The translations under genes were made by a program, and so were the position numbers. Source: Pseudotabrizicola alkalilacus (lineage in GTDB: Bacteria; Pseudomonadota; Alphaproteobacteria; Rhodobacterales; Rhodobacteraceae). Taken from it: a stretch of DNA of 64,000 nt. The notes beneath the pieces are model-generated. The model ran no database searches and had not been told where the DNA came from. It was given only the letters and a program-made list of their open reading frames with translations. The stretch is taken from positions 310,001 through 374,000 of the forward strand of contig NZ_QWEY01000001.1 in the NCBI RefSeq assembly GCF_003443995.1, in the 5' to 3' direction. Shown here one piece after another: positions 25,705 to 35,665 of this stretch (position 1 is its first letter; each line of letters opens with the position of its first letter).

Positions 25705-27036
25705 ATGACCCGCCCCACCATTACCCGTTTTGCCCCGTCACCCACCGGCTATATCCATGTCGGAAATCTGCGCACCGCGCTGATGAATTACATGATCGCC
25801 CGCAAGTCCGGCGGCCAGTTCATCCTGCGGCTGGATGACACCGATCAGGAGCGGTCCAAGCAGGAATACGCTGATGCGATCATGGCCGATCTGGAGTGGC
25901 TGGGCCTGCACTGGGACCGGGTGGAGCGGCAATCGCTGCGCATGGACCGCTACCGCGAGGCCGCCGAAGACCTGAAGGCCAAGGGCCGGTTTTATGAGGT
26001 GTTCGAGTCGCCCGTTGAGCTGGACCTCAAGCGCAAGAAACAGCTGAACATGGGCAAGCCGCCGGTCTATGACCGCGCCGGGCTGGCGCTGTCAGAGGAA
26101 GACAAGGCAAAGCTGCGGGCCGAGGGGCGCGACGGCTATTGGCGTTTTCTGCTGAACCAGAACCGTATTGAATGGTCCGATGGCATCCTTGGCCCGGTGT
26201 CGATTGATGCGGCCTCGGTCTCTGACCCGGTGCTGATCCGCGCGGATGGTCAGGTGCTGTATACCTTTGCCTCGTCGGTGGATGACATCGACATGGGCGT
26301 GACCTTTATCGTGCGCGGTGCCGACCATGTGACCAATACCGCGACCCAGATCCAGATCATGGAAGCGATGGGCGGCACCCCGCCCGATTTCGCCCACCAT
26401 TCGCTGCTGACCGGCGCGAAGGGGGAAGAGCTGTCGAAACGCCTTGGCACTCTGTCCTTGCGCGACCTGCGCGCGCGCGGCGTGGAGCCGCTGGCGCTGC
26501 TGTCGCTGATGGCGCGGCTGGGATCATCCAAGCCGGTGGAGCTGGTCGGCTCGATGGACGAGCTGATCGACGGGTTCGAGGTTGGCAGCTTTGGCTCTGC
26601 GCCCACCAAATTCGACGCCGAAGACCTGTTCCCCCTGACCCGGCACTATGTGCAGGGCCTGCCGTTTGACGCGGTGCAAGAGCGGATCACGGCGCTGGGC
26701 GTGCCCGGCGATAAGGCCGAGGGCTTCTGGTCGGTCGCGCGCGGCAACATCACCGTGCTCGATGATCTGGAAGGCTGGTGGACCCTGTTCCGCGACGGTG
26801 CCACGCCGCTGGTCGCCGACGAGGACCGGGAGTTTGTGGCGCAGGCGCTGGACCTGCTGCCCGCCCAACCCTGGACGCGCGAAACCTGGGGTCAGTGGAC
26901 AGCGGCGGTGAAAGAGGCCACAGGCCGCAAAGGCAAGGGCCTGTTCATGCCGCTGCGCAAGGCGCTGACCGGGCAGGAGCACGGGCCGGAAATGGCCGAT
27001 GTGATGCCGTTGCTCACCAAACGCCCCAGCCTGTGA
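25705..27036 (+). CDS. gltX: Glutamyl-tRNA synthetase
   Basis: 443 residues from ATG 25705 with AGGAG upstream; the longer frame to 25615 is outside the family. The class I signature is FAPSPTGYIHVGN (H18-N21). The KMSKS-equivalent is ELSKR at 242-246, with Glu in place of the first Lys. The anticodon-binding domain is complete to PLLTKRPSL, so this is a full GluRS, not the short glutamyl-queuosine enzyme. Alphaproteobacteria often have two GluRS copies and a misacylate-then-amidate route to Gln-tRNA. This shorter type may be either the Glu- or the tRNA-Gln-directed copy. Confidence 0.92.
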   Translation: MTRPTITRFAPSPTGYIHVGNLRTALMNYMIARKSGGQFILRLDDTDQERSKQEYADAIMADLEWLGLHWDRVERQSLRMDRYREAAEDLKAKGRFYEVFESPVELDLKRKKQLNMGKPPVYDRAGLALSEEDKAKLRAEGRDGYWRFLLNQNRIEWSDGILGPVSIDAASVSDPVLIRADGQVLYTFASSVDDIDMGVTFIVRGADHVTNTATQIQIMEAMGGTPPDFAHHSLLTGAKGEELSKRLGTLSLRDLRARGVEPLALLSLMARLGSSKPVELVGSMDELIDGFEVGSFGSAPTKFDAEDLFPLTRHYVQGLPFDAVQERITALGVPGDKAEGFWSVARGNITVLDDLEGWWTLFRDGATPLVADEDREFVAQALDLLPAQPWTRETWGQWTAAVKEATGRKGKGLFMPLRKALTGQEHGPEMADVMPLLTKRPSL

Positions 27037-27104
27037 CGGGCGGATGTCTCTGAGCGGCTGACAGGCCGGGCTGTGGCTTGCGCGCCGTTGTCTTTCTGAA
27101 AACG

Positions 27105-27157
27105 CCGGGGGGCTGTCTGCCCCCCGGACCCCCCGAGTATTTTTACCAAGATGAAAG
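27105..27157 (+). repeat. Hairpin plus GAGTATTTTTACCAAGATGAAAG intergenic element
   Basis: CCGGGGGG (27105-27112) pairs with CCCCCCGG (27120-27127) and is followed by GAGTATTTTTACCAAGATGA (27135-27154). I recall very similar GAGTATTTTTGCCAAGATGA strings between genes in many Rhodobacteraceae, but cannot check this here. It serves as the spacer between gltX and the MATE gene and may end the gltX transcript. Confidence 0.55.
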
Positions 27158-27173
27158 CCGCGAAGGTGTCGGG

Positions 27174-28550
27174 ATGAGTGCGGGAGCAGATCCGGTGGCG
27201 GGCGAGGCGACACGCGGACCGGCGCCGCGGTTTGTGACCGGCAGTCTGATGCGCCATGTTGTGGTGATGTCGCTGACCTCCTCGGTCGGGCTGATGGCGA
27301 TCTTCAGCGTCGATCTGATCAACATTCTGTATATCTCGTGGCTGCAGGACCCGGTGGCCACCGCAGCGGTCGGTTATGCCGGGGCGGTGTTGTTTTTCAC
27401 CACCAGTTTCGGGATCGGGATTTCGATTGCGGTCTCTGCCGTGGTCGCGCGGGCGCTGGGGCAGCGCGACGCGTATCTGGCGCGGCGGCGGGCGACCAAC
27501 GGGCTTTTGCTGGGGCTTGGGCTGGGGGTGGCGTTCACCGCCGTGGTCTGGGCCTTGCTGGGGCCGATTGTCGGTCTGTTGGGGGCCACCGGGCCGACGG
27601 CAGAAGAGACGGTGGGTTTCCTGCGTCATGTGATGCTGGGGCAGCCGCTGCTGATGCTGGGCATCACCGGGGCCGCAATCCTGCGCAGCCATGGCGATGC
27701 GCGGCGCGCGATGATGGTGACGGTCTGGGGCGCGGTGGTGCTGGCGATTGCCGATCCGATCCTGATCTTCGGGGCCGGGTTGGGGCTGACCGGGGCGGCC
27801 TGGGCGGGCAACCTGTCGCGGCTGGTGATTGCCGCGATGGCGATCTGGCCGCTGTGGCGGCAGTATGGCGGCTTTACCCGTGTCACGGGGGCGGAACTGG
27901 CGGAGGATGCGCGCGCCATGGCGGGCATTGCCGGGCCTGCGGTGCTGACGCAGGTCGCAACGCCGGTCGGGCAGGCCTTTGTCACCCGGCTGATCGCGCC
28001 CTATGGCGAGGCGGCGGTGGCGGGCATGGCGATTACCGGGCGGCTGACGCCGGTGGCGCTGGGCGTGATCTTTGCGCTGGCGGGGGCCATCGGGCCGATC
28101 ATCGGGCAGAACGCAGGCGCGGGCCGGATCGACCGGGTGCGACGGGCAATCTGGGATGCGGTGATCTTTACCGCCGTCGTGATCAGCCTTGTGACGCTGG
28201 TGCTGTTCCTCTTGCGCGGGCCGATTGCTGATCTGTTCCATGCCGAGGGGGTGACGCGCGATCTGGTGTTCCTGTTCTGCGGGCCGCTGTGCCTGTTGTT
28301 CTTCTTCAACGGGCTCTTGTTCATCTCCAATGCCGCCTGCAACAATCTGGGCCGCCCGTTCCTGTCAACGCTGCTGAACTGGGGTCGGCACACGCTGGGC
28401 ACCATTCCCTTTGCGATCTGGTTTGCCGGGTACTGGGGGGCTGGGGGCGTGCTGATCGGGCAGGCTGTCGGCGGGGTGATCTTTGGCATCGTCTCGCTGT
28501 GGCTGGTGTTCCGGGTGGTCGATCAATACGGCGCTCAGCCCAGGATATAG
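27174..28550 (+). CDS. MATE-family multidrug/cation efflux transporter
   Basis: 458 residues from ATG 27174; the frame is open to 27078, but that part lies in the repeat. Twelve hydrophobic helices in two six-helix halves (LTSSVGLMAIFSVDLINILY and GPAVLTQVATPVGQAFVTRL open the halves). MATE proteins export cationic drugs or metabolites using a proton or sodium gradient across the inner membrane. The substrate is not predictable. It lies between gltX and the glycine riboswitch. Confidence 0.88.
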   Translation: MSAGADPVAGEATRGPAPRFVTGSLMRHVVVMSLTSSVGLMAIFSVDLINILYISWLQDPVATAAVGYAGAVLFFTTSFGIGISIAVSAVVARALGQRDAYLARRRATNGLLLGLGLGVAFTAVVWALLGPIVGLLGATGPTAEETVGFLRHVMLGQPLLMLGITGAAILRSHGDARRAMMVTVWGAVVLAIADPILIFGAGLGLTGAAWAGNLSRLVIAAMAIWPLWRQYGGFTRVTGAELAEDARAMAGIAGPAVLTQVATPVGQAFVTRLIAPYGEAAVAGMAITGRLTPVALGVIFALAGAIGPIIGQNAGAGRIDRVRRAIWDAVIFTAVVISLVTLVLFLLRGPIADLFHAEGVTRDLVFLFCGPLCLLFFFNGLLFISNAACNNLGRPFLSTLLNWGRHTLGTIPFAIWFAGYWGAGGVLIGQAVGGVIFGIVSLWLVFRVVDQYGAQPRI

Positions 28551-28630
28551 GCATCCGCCCCGTCGCTTTTTCCGCCCGACACGTCGCTTTCGTTTTCCCC
28601 CTTGCCAGCGGTCGCAGGGCCGCGCTAGAT

Positions 28631-28850
28631 CGTCCCTGTCAGGATCGGGAGAATCCGGGCGCCATGCGCAAGCAGGGCATCCGGTGCCGAAGGAGCAACC
28701 GCCCCGGTAAACTCTCAGGCGCAAGGGACCGTTTTTGACACCGGAACTCTGGAGAGTGGCCAACCCTGGGATGGGGCGGCCCGCCGAAGGGATAACGATC
28801 TCAGGCGCCCGATTGTCGAAAGACAGCAAGGGCAAGGACAGAGGGGGCAT
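28631..28850 (+). ncRNA. Tandem glycine riboswitch (gcvT leader)
   Basis: Two glycine aptamers in the 369-bp leader of gcvT. Aptamer 1 (about 28631-28732) has CGGGAGAAT, the core GTGCCGAAGGAGCAACCGCC and AAACTCTCAGGCGCAAGGGA, closed by GTCCCT/AGGGAC. Aptamer 2 (about 28737-28850) has CTCTGGAGAGTGG, CCGCCGAAGGGATAACGA and TCTCAGGCGCCCGA. These are the conserved GCCGAAGGxGCAA and CTCAGGC elements of the family. Glycine binding normally switches the downstream gcv operon on, so that excess glycine is cleaved. The expression platform lies between about 28850 and the gcvT start. Confidence 0.93.
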
Positions 28851-28919
28851 CGCAGGGCAGGGATCAGTCTGTCCGAACGGTGCCGGAGTCTGTCTTCCGG
28901 CGGAACATATGGGGGCGGA

Positions 28920-30056
28920 ATGACCGACCTGAACACGTCTGACCTGAAACGGCTTGCGCTGCACGACCTGCATGTCGCCCTGGGCGGCAAGATGGTGCCG
29001 TTTGCGGGCTATGAGATGCCGGTGCAATACCCTGCCGGTGTGATGTCCGAACATCTGCACACGCGGACCGCTGCCGGGCTGTTCGATGTCAGCCATATGG
29101 GGCAGGTGATCCTGCGGCCCACCGGCGACATGGCGGCGCTGGTCGCGGCGTTCGAGGCGCTGATGCCGGTCGATGTGGCGGGGCTGGCCGAGGGGCGGCA
29201 GCGCTATGGCCTGTTCACCAATGAGACCGGCGGCATATCGGATGACCTGATGTTTGCCAACCGGGGCGATCATCTGTTTGTCGTGGTCAACGCCGCCTGC
29301 AAGGAGGCGGATGTTGCCCATATGCAGGCGCATCTGTCGGCGGTGGCAACGGTCGAGCATATCACCGACCGCGCGTTGCTGGCATTGCAGGGGCCGCGGG
29401 CCGAGGCGGCTCTGGCCGCATGGGTGCCCGGCGTGACCGAGATGCGCTTCATGGATGTGCGGGTGTTTGACACGCTTTATGGCCCGATGTGGGTCAGCCG
29501 GTCCGGCTATACCGGCGAGGACGGGTTCGAGATTTCGGTGCCGGAAGCCGGGGCCGAAGACCTTGCCCGCTCGCTTCTGGCGGTCAATGGGGTGATGCCC
29601 ATCGGCCTTGGCGCGCGCGACAGCCTGCGGCTGGAGGCGGGGCTGTGCCTCTATGGCCATGACATCGACACCACGACGACGCCAGTGGAAGCGGGCCTGA
29701 CCTGGGCGATCCAGAAGGTGCGCCGCACGGGCGGGGCGCGCGCTGGTGGCTTCCCCGGTGCCGACCGTATCCTGCGCGAACTGACGGAGGGGCCGGAACG
29801 TCTGCGCGTCGGCCTGTTGCCGCAGACCCGCGCGCCGATGCGCGAGGGCACGCAGCTTTTTGATCAGGGTGGCACGCCGCTGGGCGAGGTCACCTCGGGC
29901 GGCTTTGGCCCTTCGGTTCAGGCCCCCGTCGCCATGGGCTATGTCGCCGCCAGCCACGCCACCCCCGGCACGCTGCTGGAGGGCGAGGTGCGCGGCAAGC
30001 GCCTGCCCGTCACCGTGGCCCCGCTTCCCTTCCATCCCACCACCTACAAACGCTGA
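28920..30056 (+). CDS. gcvT: Glycine cleavage system T protein (aminomethyltransferase)
   Basis: 378 residues. Typical segments: VPFAGYEMPVQYPAGVMSEH, LFDVSHMGQ, YTGEDGFEISV and the folate-binding GARDSLRLEAGLCLYGHD. GcvT transfers the aminomethyl carbon from lipoyl-GcvH to tetrahydrofolate, releasing ammonia. It is the first gene of gcvT-gcvH-gcvP, under the glycine riboswitch; gcvH starts 9 nt after its stop. Confidence 0.97.
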   Translation: MTDLNTSDLKRLALHDLHVALGGKMVPFAGYEMPVQYPAGVMSEHLHTRTAAGLFDVSHMGQVILRPTGDMAALVAAFEALMPVDVAGLAEGRQRYGLFTNETGGISDDLMFANRGDHLFVVVNAACKEADVAHMQAHLSAVATVEHITDRALLALQGPRAEAALAAWVPGVTEMRFMDVRVFDTLYGPMWVSRSGYTGEDGFEISVPEAGAEDLARSLLAVNGVMPIGLGARDSLRLEAGLCLYGHDIDTTTTPVEAGLTWAIQKVRRTGGARAGGFPGADRILRELTEGPERLRVGLLPQTRAPMREGTQLFDQGGTPLGEVTSGGFGPSVQAPVAMGYVAASHATPGTLLEGEVRGKRLPVTVAPLPFHPTTYKR

Positions 30057-30065
30057 GGCACTGCG

Positions 30066-30425
30066 ATGAAATACACCAAGGAACACGAATGGATGCGCGT
30101 CGAGGGCGATCTGGTCGTCGTCGGCATCACCGAACACGCTGCCACCCAACTGGGCGATGTCGTGTTCGTGGAACTGCCCGAAACCGAGACGATGGTCGCC
30201 GAGGGCGATGAGGTCTGCGTGATCGAAAGCGTCAAGGCAGCAAGCGACATTCTGGCCCCGCTGGATGGCGAGATTGTCGAGGTCAACACCAAGCTGGTGG
30301 ATAAACCGGCACTGGTGAACGAAGACCCGACCGGCGAGGCGTGGTTCTTCAAGATGAAGATCGACGATCTGTCGGCGCTGGATGACTACATGGACGAAGA
30401 CGAATACGCCGATTTCATCGGCTAA
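30066..30425 (+). CDS. gcvH: Glycine cleavage system H protein (lipoyl carrier)
   Basis: 119 residues. The lipoylated Lys sits in [12 protein letters not shown], with [10 protein letters not shown] before and [11 protein letters not shown] after, all standard. GcvH shuttles the aminomethyl group between GcvP, GcvT and the L protein. The L protein (Lpd) is not in this window. It is followed by 76 bp and then gcvP. Confidence 0.97.
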   Translation: MKYTKEHEWMRVEGDLVVVGITEHAATQLGDVVFVELPETETMVAEGDEVCVIESVKAASDILAPLDGEIVEVNTKLVDKPALVNEDPTGEAWFFKMKIDDLSALDDYMDEDEYADFIG

Positions 30426-30501
30426 CCCTTCCCCCCGCTTTGAGAACAGACGGTGGGCGCAGCCACGCGCCCGCCCAAGCGCTGACAGTCGCAGGCAAGC
30501 C

Positions 30502-33342
30502 ATGACCTATACCCCCGTCGCCTATAATCCGTATGATTTCGCCAACCGCCGCCACATCGGCCCGTCGCCCGCCGAGATGGAGGCGATGCTGCAGGTGGTG
30601 GGCGTGCCCACGCTGGACGCGCTGATTGACGAGACCGTGCCAAAGTCGATCCGCCAGAACACGCCCCTGAGCTGGGCCCCGCTGGCCGAGCATGAGCTGC
30701 TGGACAAGATGCGTCAGGTCGGCAAGCGCAACACGGTGATGACCAGCCTGATCGGGCAGGGCTATTACGGCACGGTGACGCCGCCCGCGATCCAGCGCAA
30801 CATTCTGGAAAACCCGGCGTGGTACACCGCCTATACCCCCTATCAGCCCGAAATCGCCCAGGGCCGGCTGGAGGCTTTGCTGAATTATCAGACCATGGTG
30901 GCCGATCTGACCGGGCTGCCGGTCGCCAATGCGTCCTTGCTGGACGAGGCAACAGCGGCGGCCGAGGCGATGACCATGGCCGAACGCAGCGCCAAGTCAA
31001 AGGCCAAGGCGTTCTTTGTCGACCGCAACTGCCATCCGCAGACCATCGGCGTGATCCAGACCCGCGCCGCGCCCCTGGGGATCGAGGTGATCATCGGCGA
31101 CCCGGCCAAGCTGGACCCCGCTGCAGTGTTCGCCGCGATCTTCCAGTATCCCGGCACCTATGGCCATGTGACCGACTTCACCGACCAGATTACCGCGCTG
31201 CACGCTGCCAAAGCCCTGGCCATCGTGGCGACCGATCTGCTGGCGCTGTGCATGTTGAAAGAACCGGGCGCGATGGGGGCCGATATTGCCGTCGGCTCGG
31301 CGCAGCGCTTTGGCGTGCCGATGGGCTATGGCGGCCCACATGCCGCCTTCATGTCCTGCCGCGACGATCTGAAACGCTCGATGCCGGGGCGCATCGTCGG
31401 CGTGTCCATCGATTCGCGCGGCAACACGGCCTACCGGCTGTCGCTGCAAACCCGTGAGCAACACATCCGCCGCGAGAAAGCCACGTCGAACGTCTGCACC
31501 GCGCAGGCGCTGCTGGCGGTGATGGCCAGCATGTATGCCGTGTTCCACGGCCCGCTGGGCCTGCGCGCCATTGCCGAACGCGTGCATTTCGGGGCCAACC
31601 GTCTGGCCCGCGCATTGCAGGCGGCCGGGGCCAAAGTCTCGCCCGCCGCCTTCTTTGACACCATCACGGTCGAGGTGGGCGTCGGCCAGACCGGCATCCT
31701 CGCCGCTGCCCGGCACGAGGGGCTGAACTTCCGCAAGATCGGCACCGACCGTGTGGGCATCGCGCTGGACGAGACCACGGACGAACGGGTGCTGGCCCGC
31801 ATCCTGCGCGCCTTTGGCATCGAAGGTGCGCCCCCGCACCGCGCACAACTGGGCTTCCCCGAAGACATGGTGCGCACGACCGAGTATCTGACCCACCCGG
31901 TGTTCCACATGAACCGGGCCGAGTCGGAAATGATGCGCTACATGCGCCGCCTGTCCGACCGCGATCTGGCACTCGACCGCGCGATGATCCCGCTCGGCTC
32001 CTGCACGATGAAGCTGAACGCAGCGGCAGAGATGATGCCGATCACCTGGCCCGAATTCGGGTCATTGCACCCCTTTGCCCCCGCCGATCAGGCGCTGGGC
32101 TACAAGGAGGCGATTGACGATCTGTCGGCCAAGCTGTGCGAGATCACCGGCTATGACGCAATGTCGATGCAGCCCAATTCCGGCGCGCAGGGCGAATATG
32201 CCGGGCTCTTGACGATCCAAGCCTATCACAAATCGCGCGGCGATACCCAGCGCACGGTCTGCCTGATCCCGACCTCGGCGCATGGCACCAACCCGGCAAG
32301 CGCGCAGATGGTGGGCATGCAGGTGGTGGTGGTGAAAACCGCGCCCAACGGCGATATTGATGTCGAGGATTTCCGCGCCAAAGCCGCTGCCGCAGGCGAC
32401 CGGCTGGCGGCCTGCATGATCACCTATCCCTCTACCCATGGTGTGTTTGAAGAAACCGTGCGCGAGGTCTGCCAGATCACCCATGATCACGGCGGGCAGG
32501 TCTATATTGACGGCGCGAACATGAACGCGCTGGTCGGTCTGGTGAAACCGGGCAAGATCGGCGGCGATGTCAGCCACCTGAACCTGCACAAGACCTTTGC
32601 CATCCCGCATGGCGGCGGCGGTCCGGGCATGGGGCCGATTGGCGTCGGCGCGCATCTGGCGCCGTTCCTGCCGGGGCATAATGAGCTGGGCGGAGGCGAA
32701 GGCCCCGTCAGCGCAGCCCCCTATGGCTCCGCCTCTATCCTGCTGATTTCATGGGCCTATTGCCTGATGATGGGCGGTGAGGGGCTGACGCAGGCGACGC
32801 GTGTGGCGATCCTGAACGCCAATTACATCGCCGCACGTCTGGCGGGCAGCTATCCCATCCTGTTCATGGGCAACAAGGGCCGGGTGGCGCATGAGTGCAT
32901 CCTCGACACCCGCGCCTTTGCCGATGTGGGCGTGACCGTCGATGACATTGCCAAGCGCTTGATCGACAACGGTTTTCACGCGCCGACCATGAGCTGGCCG
33001 GTGTCAGGCACGCTGATGGTGGAGCCAACCGAGAGCGAGACCAAGGCCGAGATCGACCGCTTCATCACAGCGCTGCTCGCCATCCGCGAAGAAATCCGCG
33101 CGGTGGAAAAGGGCGAGATCAGCGCGGAAGACAGCCCGCTGCGCCACGCGCCCCACACGGTCAACGACCTCGTCGCCGACTGGGACCGCAAGTACACGCG
33201 TGAGGCCGGATGCTTCCCGCCGGGGGCGTTCCGGGTCGACAAATACTGGCCCCCGGTGGGCCGCGTTGACAACGTTTACGGCGACCGCAACCTGATCTGT
33301 ACCTGCCCGCCGGTCGAAAGCTACGCCGACGCGGCGGAGTGA
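30502..33342 (+). CDS. gcvP: Glycine dehydrogenase (decarboxylating), P protein
   Basis: 946 residues from ATG 30502; the frame is open to 30382, but that part overlaps gcvH. It is the single-chain form with fused alpha and beta halves. The N-terminal half begins [14 protein letters not shown]. The PLP-binding Lys is in [20 protein letters not shown] in the C-terminal half. GcvP decarboxylates glycine and loads the aminomethyl group onto GcvH. A strong hairpin after the stop ends the gcv operon. Confidence 0.97.
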   Translation: MTYTPVAYNPYDFANRRHIGPSPAEMEAMLQVVGVPTLDALIDETVPKSIRQNTPLSWAPLAEHELLDKMRQVGKRNTVMTSLIGQGYYGTVTPPAIQRNILENPAWYTAYTPYQPEIAQGRLEALLNYQTMVADLTGLPVANASLLDEATAAAEAMTMAERSAKSKAKAFFVDRNCHPQTIGVIQTRAAPLGIEVIIGDPAKLDPAAVFAAIFQYPGTYGHVTDFTDQITALHAAKALAIVATDLLALCMLKEPGAMGADIAVGSAQRFGVPMGYGGPHAAFMSCRDDLKRSMPGRIVGVSIDSRGNTAYRLSLQTREQHIRREKATSNVCTAQALLAVMASMYAVFHGPLGLRAIAERVHFGANRLARALQAAGAKVSPAAFFDTITVEVGVGQTGILAAARHEGLNFRKIGTDRVGIALDETTDERVLARILRAFGIEGAPPHRAQLGFPEDMVRTTEYLTHPVFHMNRAESEMMRYMRRLSDRDLALDRAMIPLGSCTMKLNAAAEMMPITWPEFGSLHPFAPADQALGYKEAIDDLSAKLCEITGYDAMSMQPNSGAQGEYAGLLTIQAYHKSRGDTQRTVCLIPTSAHGTNPASAQMVGMQVVVVKTAPNGDIDVEDFRAKAAAAGDRLAACMITYPSTHGVFEETVREVCQITHDHGGQVYIDGANMNALVGLVKPGKIGGDVSHLNLHKTFAIPHGGGGPGMGPIGVGAHLAPFLPGHNELGGGEGPVSAAPYGSASILLISWAYCLMMGGEGLTQATRVAILNANYIAARLAGSYPILFMGNKGRVAHECILDTRAFADVGVTVDDIAKRLIDNGFHAPTMSWPVSGTLMVEPTESETKAEIDRFITALLAIREEIRAVEKGEISAEDSPLRHAPHTVNDLVADWDRKYTREAGCFPPGAFRVDKYWPPVGRVDNVYGDRNLICTCPPVESYADAAE

Positions 33343-33351
33343 CACAGCTTT

Positions 33352-33376
33352 GCCCCGCGCCTGACTGGCGCGGGGC
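33352..33376 (+). terminator. gcvTHP operon terminator
   Basis: Perfect 10-bp stem GCCCCGCGCC / GGCGCGGGGC with loop TGACT and a short ACTTT tail, 9 nt after the gcvP stop. Confidence 0.75.
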
Positions 33377-33454
33377 ACTTTCCGGGGCGCCACCTCACCT
33401 CAGCCTTGCACCCAAAGCCACAACAGCGCAGCATGGGGGACAGGGGGAAAGACC

Positions 33455-33772
33455 ATGCCAGACATCAGCACATCCAAAGTCGTTCAGATCATCTTTCAGC
33501 ACCGCGAAGGCCCTGTTGCCGCCGCCGAGCTTTATGCGTTTATCGAAAACCTGAACGAGGATGAAAAGGCCCACCTGACCGCCATCGCCTGGGTCGGGCG
33601 CGGCGCGTTTGAACCCGAAGACTATGCCGAGGCCCTGACCACCGCCTATACCCAGGCCACCACCCCGACTGCCGATTACCTGACCGGCATGCCGCATCTG
33701 GCGGAGAACCTTGAGGCCGGGCTGGAGGCGATGGGGATTGATGTGACGGGTGAGGAAGAAGATCTGCTCTGA
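33455..33772 (+). CDS. DUF3775-type small conserved protein
   Basis: 105 residues, acidic, predicted mostly helical. VGRGAFEPEDYAEAL and PHLAENLEAGLEAMG agree with the DUF3775 family, which has no assigned function. No signal peptide or membrane helix. It follows the gcv operon by 112 bp beyond a terminator and carries a GGGGAAAG ribosome site, so it is probably separately transcribed. The next gene, trxC, begins 59 bp downstream. Confidence 0.75.
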   Translation: MPDISTSKVVQIIFQHREGPVAAAELYAFIENLNEDEKAHLTAIAWVGRGAFEPEDYAEALTTAYTQATTPTADYLTGMPHLAENLEAGLEAMGIDVTGEEEDLL

Positions 33773-33831
33773 CCCCTTGCAGTCGCGGGTCAGCGGACAA
33801 ATGTATTCAGTATGATGAATATGGGGCCGAC

Positions 33832-34293
33832 ATGACCGCCAACACCGCGACCAAGGACAGCCTGAAACTCACCTGCACCACCTGCGGCCAGATCAACCGC
33901 ATCCCCGCCACACGCGCCGGAGACCGCCCCAAATGCGGCAGCTGCGGTGATGTGCTGGTGTCGGACAAGGTGGCGGAACTTGACGCCACCAGCCACGACA
34001 AGGCCACCCGCAATGACGACCTGCCCCTGCTGGTCGATTACTGGGCCCCATGGTGCGGTCCCTGCCGGATGATGGCCCCGGAGTTTGCCAAAGCCGCCAA
34101 GGCGCTTGCACCCCGCGCCCGGCTGGTCAAGCTCAACACCGAAGATCACCCCGCCGTCTCCCAACGCGCCGGCATCCGCGGCATCCCGGCGCTGATCCTG
34201 TATCACCGGGGGAGGGAGGTTGGCCGGTTGGCCGGGGCGAGGCCCGCGGCAGAGATTGTGGCGTTTGTGCAGGGGAATGTGGGGAAGGGGTGA
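33832..34293 (+). CDS. trxC: Thioredoxin 2 (zinc-finger thioredoxin)
   Basis: 153 residues. An N-terminal zinc ribbon with two CxxC pairs (CTTCGQ and CGSCGD) is followed by the thioredoxin fold with active site WAPWCGPC and the cis-Pro in RGIPALIL. This layout is specific to thioredoxin 2. It reduces disulfides in cytoplasmic proteins and in E. coli is induced by oxidative stress. The zinc ribbon makes it redox-sensitive. Confidence 0.94.
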   Translation: MTANTATKDSLKLTCTTCGQINRIPATRAGDRPKCGSCGDVLVSDKVAELDATSHDKATRNDDLPLLVDYWAPWCGPCRMMAPEFAKAAKALAPRARLVKLNTEDHPAVSQRAGIRGIPALILYHRGREVGRLAGARPAAEIVAFVQGNVGKG

Positions 34294-34341
34294 GATGATT
34301 CGAGTGTCTGCTTTGCGGACGGAGCTGCCGTTGCTGCACCC

Positions 34342-34776
34342 TCACGGACGGCGAATTGCCCTGCGTCTTAATCTTCCGAGGTGGTCAAGCTCCATCACAC
34401 GGCGGGCCGGAACACCTTGAAAGTCGGTTTCTGTAATCCGCCCCGTGTTATCCTCAACAACCAGTGTAAATTCTTGCGTGATCGGGGTCGTGTGGAAATG
34501 AGCCAAAGCTCTTCGGCAGTCGCTTCGTGCCAATCCCTTCGCGCTGCAGAGGCGGTCAAACTCTTTGGGAATGCGTAGGACAGCGGATGCAACATCAGTA
34601 GATGGCGTTCCCGTGACTACCCTGCCGTTCAACAGATCGACGGTCAGAACCCCGTCTTCAGAACGCATCGCATCTTCATAGATCCGCAGATCGTAGAAAC
34701 CCGTCAATAGACTGACACCGCAAGCCAAGGAGTCTGCAATGCTGTGGGCAACGGACCTGAGTTGACCGTGTTTCAT
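34342..34776 (-). CDS. Hypothetical protein, low-GC
   Basis: 144 residues from ATG 34776, with a good ribosome site (GGAGGG) just upstream. No domain recognised. The N-terminal part (GQLRSVAHSIADSLACGVSL) could form a helix; the centre has VLTVDLLNGRVVTGTPSTDVA and RIPKEFDRLC. There is no convincing signal peptide or membrane segment. It is less GC-rich than the genes either side, suggesting recent acquisition. Convergent with trxC. The lack of frame competition and the ribosome site argue that it is real. Confidence 0.6.
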   Translation of the reverse strand: MKHGQLRSVAHSIADSLACGVSLLTGFYDLRIYEDAMRSEDGVLTVDLLNGRVVTGTPSTDVASAVLRIPKEFDRLCSAKGLARSDCRRALAHFHTTPITQEFTLVVEDNTGRITETDFQGVPARRVMELDHLGRLRRRAIRRP

Positions 34777-34849
34777 AGGCCTCCCTCCGCTTCTCTTGAG
34801 ACAATATCCGTTGAATGATCGTCCGCAAAGGGCTCAAAGCGACAAGCCT

Positions 34850-35665
34850 CTAAATCTCCCCCTCTCTCCCCCACCCCACATCCGCGTTATCCTGCTGATA
34901 CCGCGTCACATTGTCGGATGTATAGTCCAGCGTATCCCCCACCGTCCGCCACCGCGTTACCGTGACCAGACCCTGATCGAAGTCGATCACGTTCAGGTCG
35001 TTGTCCTCGCCGCGCAGGCGGGAGGACAGGGTGGTGCCGGCCTGGACGCAGAGCATGGACCGCGCGCCTTTGTGCAGGGCAAAGGGCGCGGCGGCCCAGA
35101 GGTGGAGGTGGCCGCTGAGGATCACATCGGCCCCGGCGCGGGCGAGGGCCTCGGGCCCGGCATCGGCCCCGCGCATCGGGGTCTTGCCGGTCGCGGGGGG
35201 CGTGGTCAGTGGATGGTGCAGGGCCACCACGCGCAGCTGGCCGGGACGGGCGCGGGCGAAGGTATCTGCCACCCGGCGCAAGGACGCTTTGCGCAACACC
35301 CCGCGTTGCCAGGCATAGGGGTCGGTCGTGTTGAGCCCCACCACCAGCAGATCATCCGCGTCCACCACAGGCTCCAGCACTTCCGCTACAGCCTTGCGAT
35401 AGCCCCGGAACGGCCACAGCAGCCGTGCCAGCGGGTTGTAGAGCGGCACATCGTGATTGCCCGGCACACAGAGCACCGGCGCGGGCAGCGCCGCGATCAG
35501 CTCCGCCGCCGCCGCCCATTGCGCGGGCAGGGCGCGTTGGGTCAGATCACCCGAGATCACTACCACATCGGGCTGCAAGCGCTGCGCCAGTGCGATCAGC
35601 GGGGCCACCAGCCCCGCGCGCTCGGTGCCGAAATGCAGGTCCGACAAATGCAGCAGACGCCCCAT
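34850..35665 (-). CDS. Calcineurin-type metallophosphoesterase
   Basis: 271 residues. Metal-binding blocks in order: LHLSDLHFG (D-x-H), VVISGDLTQ (GD), CVPGNHDVPL (GNHD), ALHHPLTT, and SGHLHLWAA (GHxH). The layout resembles CpdA-type cyclic-nucleotide phosphodiesterases and other small phosphodiesterases. Assignment to cAMP is not secure. Its ATG abuts the stop codon of the lipid-kinase gene (TAG-ATG), so the two are translationally coupled, with the kinase upstream. Confidence 0.87.
   Translation of the reverse strand: MGRLLHLSDLHFGTERAGLVAPLIALAQRLQPDVVVISGDLTQRALPAQWAAAAELIAALPAPVLCVPGNHDVPLYNPLARLLWPFRGYRKAVAEVLEPVVDADDLLVVGLNTTDPYAWQRGVLRKASLRRVADTFARARPGQLRVVALHHPLTTPPATGKTPMRGADAGPEALARAGADVILSGHLHLWAAAPFALHKGARSMLCVQAGTTLSSRLRGEDNDLNVIDFDQGLVTVTRWRTVGDTLDYTSDNVTRYQQDNADVGWGREGEI

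Noticed and set aside
25705-27036. gltX as glutamyl-queuosine tRNA(Asp) synthetase
   Set aside because: The protein has the full-length anticodon-binding region, which the short GluQRS lacks.
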